The notes below the pieces were generated by a model. The model saw only the letters and a program-made list of their open reading frames with translations, had not been told where the DNA came from and searched no databases. From Okapia johnstoni (Eukaryota > Chordata > Mammalia > Artiodactyla > Giraffidae), in NCBI GenBank assembly GCA_024291935.2, contig CM044311.1, positions 14,855,001 to 14,919,000 of the forward strand: DNA of 64,000 nt, given 5' to 3'. Of the stretch, positions 60,451 to 64,000 are shown one piece after another (position 1 is the stretch's first letter; each line of letters opens with the position of its first letter). The translations under genes were made by a program, and so were the position numbers.

Positions 60451-60775
60451 AAGAGATCAAACCATTCAATGCTAAAGGAAATCAACCCTGATTATTCATT
60501 GGAAGGCCTGATGCTGAAGCTGAAGCTCCAATACTTTGGCCACCTGATGTGAAGAGCTGACTCTTTGGAAAAGACCCTGATGCTGGGAAAGATTGAACGC
60601 AGGAGGAGAAGGGGGCAACAGAGGATGAGATGGTTGGATGGCATCACTGACTCAATGGACATGAGTTTGAGCAAGCTCCGGGATATAATGAAGGATAGGG
60701 GAGGCCGGCGTGCTACAGTCCATGGGGTCACAAAGAGTCAGACATGACTTAAGGACCGAACAACAACAACAACAC
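60451..60775 (+). mobile_element. BovB 3' end
   Basis: aatcaaccctgattattcat through ttggccacctgatgtgaaga to gacatgacttaaggaccgaa and an (aac)n tail. The short open frame reads MEKTLMLGKIERRRRRGQQR. Confidence 0.92.
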
Positions 60776-61083
60776 AAAAATAACTATTATTGTATGTATT
60801 ACACAATTTTAACAATTTCATTACTATTCTTTTTACAAACTCCCCTTTCTTGATGAAAGCTGATTCCATTAAAGAGATTAAAGTTCCTAAAAAATCACTA
60901 AAGGGATTTAAAATTAGGATCTAATTAATTCTAATATGTAAAGAGATGTTGTAGTAGAAAAGCCATGTAGGTCTGAATTCCTGACAGTAGCAGGAAAAGT
61001 TAGTAAGACTCCTCACAGTACCTGCAACATCACCCATGGTACAACCTTTTAGAGTGGAGTGCAGCTCTTTAAACAAGGATCAG

Positions 61084-62261
61084 TGCCGGAGTCCTGCCCC
61101 AGCTGGTCAGGGTTCCCTTAGGATGGACGGCGTCGGCGATGCGAATGAGAAGACACAGCGAGTCGTGGTGTTTCCAAGTGTCTTCCGACTTTATTGTTTT
61201 TAAGACAGTTTTTATATTTTTTGTGGTACATAGAAACAAATGTAAAGTATAGAATCATACCAATTCAGCTTAGTGGGCATACCAACTTAGCTTAACGGGC
61301 ATATGAATTCAGCTTAATGGGCCTATCAATTCAGCTTAATAGGCCAGCAGTTTTTGACCTTCATTGAAACTGTTTGCCTGTTTTTAGTTACAAAAAGCCT
61401 CATTTTGTTTACATCATCTTCCGGCCTGGGGGCCTACTAACATCTTGTGACTCTCCTATTGATAAGGGTTGATCAGTCAGAACGCTTTTGTATCAGGCAC
61501 AGCAGGAAAGAATTTATCAATAGAAAGTTTCAAGGTAAAACCTGTTTTCGGTAATTTACTCTATGCCTTGAGCTTAACAGAAGAGAATGTGGTCCCAGAA
61601 GGTCAGCAAGCTGAAGGTCAGCTCTAAGTAAGAATCATCAGTTAATTCAACAATTGTCTTATTTGTATTAAAGCTCAACTTCTATTTATATAAATTTTTA
61701 ACTATTATGCTTTCATTATATAGGCTAAATACGTTAAGAGTAAAAACATAGTGAGTAAATATAGACTAAGTAACAGTTTCATAAAGCAATATTTCTTATA
61801 TTTCCTAACAAGCCTTTTTTCCTGCGAAAGGTTTTGTGCCCATAGGGGCTTTCTGTGCGGAGGCTCTCAATGCGGTTTTATTACTAGGGAGCAGTTATGT
61901 ACATTAGCTCCAAAGGCACAGGTACATTTATTAAACAAACTAATATGTTAGCAAAAGGAATTTAGATCAGCATACTCTATATCTCAGATGATCTTATTTA
62001 GGATGCTACTGTTCAGGGGCCTTGTTGATTTGAGATTTCAGATTGATCTATTTTAGAAGAGAATCAGGAAAAGCCTTTTTTCTAAATCACAGAAAATAAG
62101 AAGAGGTTTATTGTAGCAAACATCAGAAAGACAGACATCATCTTTAAGGTGAGTGCTGGGGCAGCCTTCCGAGAATCCCTGAGGGCTGAGAAGCCGTGCT
62201 CAATCAGCCCTTTACCTCATGACTCTGTCATGGGTGGGATCTCGTGATCTGGCTCCCGGCA
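61084..62261 (-). mobile_element. Solo LTR, class-II ERV type
   Basis: On the minus strand it begins TGCCGGGAG and ends CTCCGGCA, i.e. TG...CA with matching inverted ends, 1178 bp. Flanks are gatcag (61078-61083) and gataag (62262-62267), a 6-bp duplication with one difference, the length typical of ERVK/beta-type elements. On that strand an AATAAA lies at 61190-61195 and an AT-rich TATA-like block at 61210-61222. No internal viral sequence is present. It is probably a ruminant BTLTR1-like family, name from memory. Confidence 0.8.
61261..61348 (-). repeat. 22-bp tandem array, four units, inside the LTR
   Basis: Units start at 61261, 61283, 61305 and 61327, each of the form caattcagcttaatgggcat with a few changes. 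The array lies a short way upstream of the TATA-like block in LTR orientation. Confidence 0.9.
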
Positions 62262-62454
62262 GATAAGGGGGAAACTTATTGGGCTTTCTAGGCTTGATGG
62301 ATTCATTCCCTAAGATAAAGATCCTATTCCTGTCCTTCTACCTTTGCTCTCACCAAGGACCGTATGCTTTAATTTGGGTTCTAGAAGTCCAGAAAGACTT
62401 TGTACAAATCACTGACTTTCTTCCCACATCGACTTCCTGTTATAAATAGAGCAT

Positions 62455-62600
62455 AAAGAGTTCAGGATTGAAATCATACTTGGGTTCAAATACCATGACC
62501 ATGCTCTATGCTTCAAATCTGTAAACTGAGGATAACACTTCCTCCCCAGTAGCAGATAAAGAACGTATTATGGCAGTGGACATGTTGTGAAGTGAAATAA
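62455..62600 (+). mobile_element. MIR-like fragment
   Basis: gcttcaaatctgtaaactgaggataacact is the MIR 3' half motif (shown here as gcttcaaatctgtaaactga). Confidence 0.5.
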
Positions 62601-62601
62601 T

Positions 62602-62817
62602 GTGAAAGTATTGGTTGTTCAGTCATGTCTGACTCTTTGCAACCCCATGGACTGTAGCCCTCCAGGCTCCTCTATCTGTGGAATCCTCCAGGCAAGAATA
62701 CTGGAGTGGGTAAGCCATTCCCTTCTCCAGGAAATCTTCCTGATCCAGGGATCAAACCTGGGTCTCCTGCACTGCAGGCAGATTCTTTACCGTCTGAACC
62801 ACTAGGGAAGCCCTATC
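62602..62817 (-). mobile_element. Full-length Bov-tA SINE
   Basis: Tail gttgttcagtcatgtctgac, head gaaccactagggaagccc. Possible short TSD aaataat at 62595-62601 and 62818-62824. Confidence 0.92.
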
Positions 62818-62876
62818 AAATAATAGGTTTGATCATTATTGTTACAGTTTTAAAATATGCTTGGTTGATATAAATG

Positions 62877-63060
62877 AGTGATTCTCAGCTCTGGCTATAT
62901 GTAAGCTTCACCTGGGGAGTAACAGTATCACAGATATCAATGCCTGGAACATTCCTTAGGCCAAATAAATCAGAATATTTAGTGATGGGGTACAGGCATT
63001 GGTGTTTTCTACAAAGTTCTTTGGAGAGTCTAGTGCACTGAAAAACACTGATATAAATAA
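62877..63060. mobile_element. MER5A-like hAT element
   Basis: Ends agtgattctcagctctggct and ccagtgcactg-like cactgaaaaacactgat, middle cttcacctggggagtaacag and aataaatcagaatatttagt. Confidence 0.6.
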
Positions 63061-63352
63061 TTATTTTCTAAGTCTGATAGCTATTAGATAAATTTACAAA
63101 ATAAAGTCATCCAAAAAGCCAAAAAGGCAGAGAAACAGGACCCAGATTGTAAATTTTGCATGCTACAAAGATATCATGAGACCAGGAAGATCATCATTTA
63201 ATGATTTCATGACTATTTCTCCCTCAAAATGTTACCCTCAGGCAAATTAGAGGTATAGTTTTTATTACCACCATTAAGAAAGAAACATTGTGAAAAGATT
63301 GCAGTGTATGCAGCATATTCTCTATTAACTTGCCAGCTTCTAGATTCATTCA

Positions 63353-63445
63353 ACTCTTTTTTTAAAAAATGGAATATAATTGCTTTACAGTGTTGCTAGT
63401 TTCTGCTATACAATGAAGTGAATCAGATACATGTTCCTTGCTATT
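63353..63445 (-). mobile_element. L1 3' end, antisense, truncated
   Basis: ggaatataattgctttacag and tgaagtgaatcagatacatg are the reverse complement of an L1 tail; T-run at the start. Confidence 0.75.
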
Positions 63446-64000
63446 AAAACTTTTCTTCCACTCTAGTCCTGTTACACATCGGATTTCCACCAACTTCCCC
63501 TGAACGCTGCAGAGAGTTTATCCTTTGGGTTCACGTAATCCTCTAAAAGCTTTACTCTCTCCTATTTGCCAGGTTGCCTATTTCATTTTGGCAGGGGGAA
63601 TATATTTTTTTTTCCTGCTCCTGTTTTCAGCAACATGTACCCCTTAAATTGCATAATCTTCTTTCTGCACATGGATGATGCCATGTGGCTCTTCTAGTAG
63701 GATTACCTTCTGAAGCTAAACTAAACGCCATGGTCTCCAATTCACTTATTAATATCTATTAGTATCAGCTTCCTTTCTTCTTCTGACCATACCTCTGGAA
63801 AGAAGCTTATATAGTACTTAAGACTGAAAGACACCCCCAAATAGTACAAGTATTCCATTCACCAACACTTGGTGGAATATCTTTGACTTTCTTTGTTTTC
63901 ACTTGGAAGCCGGAGGAACGTGGCCTGGATTTATAAATCATATGGCACTATCTCCCAATGGAAGGAAACCCTAGAGTCTCTCTGTGGGTAGCTTGTATCT

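Larger units (their letters stand above)
49925..64000 (+). other. Start of the next GRIK1 intron (3' end outside)
   Basis: Begins gtgagagggg directly after the 182-bp exon. No further exon of the receptor and no other gene was recognised to the window end. Unassigned stretches include 49925-50580, 51561-53254, 53765-54625, 54780-54980, 55426-55600, 55666-56695, 57571-58613, 58870-59040, 59600-59917, 60776-61077, 62268-62450 and 63446-64000. Confidence 0.85.

Overview
This is a mammalian, clearly ruminant (bovid-type) nuclear window. The diagnosis rests on dozens of Bov-tA/Bov-A-type SINEs, at least nine pieces of the RTE-type LINE BovB, recent L1 3' ends, two CHR-type SINEs and a ruminant-style mariner hairpin. 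The species (cattle, sheep, goat or relative) cannot be fixed from the sequence alone.

The only protein-coding content I can support is three consecutive internal exons, on the + strand, of a kainate-type ionotropic glutamate receptor subunit. The best match is GRIK1 (GluK1), not GRIK2. The exons lie at 32372-32539 (168 bp), 36973-37230 (258 bp) and 49743-49924 (182 bp). All have AG/GT borders, compatible phases (1, 1, 0 at their 3' ends) and an uninterrupted joined frame of 608 nt. They encode part of the extracellular amino-terminal domain. Bases 1-32371 appear to be the 3' part of the upstream intron, 32540-36972 and 37231-49742 are two complete introns, and 49925-64000 is the start of the next intron. 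No promoter, CpG island, first exon or last exon was seen.

The rest is intronic and built in layers. The oldest layer is L2, MIR, hAT-type DNA elements, MaLR/ERVL-like LTRs and old L1. The middle layer is CHR SINEs, the mariner hairpin and a class-II-type solo LTR at 61084-62261. The youngest layer is BovB, Bov-tA SINEs and young L1. Many young insertions still show target-site duplications (TSDs) that I could pair by eye, so several have base-level boundaries; ends without a stated TSD are good to roughly 10-20 bases. Strand for SINEs is given so that the tRNA-like head is the 5' end.

I did not find a new multi-gene system. The most informative oddities are: a 66-bp near-perfect inverted repeat that breaks one SINE and looks like a templated insertion (29072-29137 with 29482-29547); a SINE copy made only of the tRNA-like head yet flanked by a perfect 12-bp TSD (26692-26797); a 5'-inverted L1 with TSD (50841-51200); a solo LTR with matching ends and an internal 22-bp tandem array; a dimeric SINE within one TSD; a long pyrimidine tract before exon 36973-37230; and two candidate conserved noncoding segments (39720-39905 and 55860-56690).
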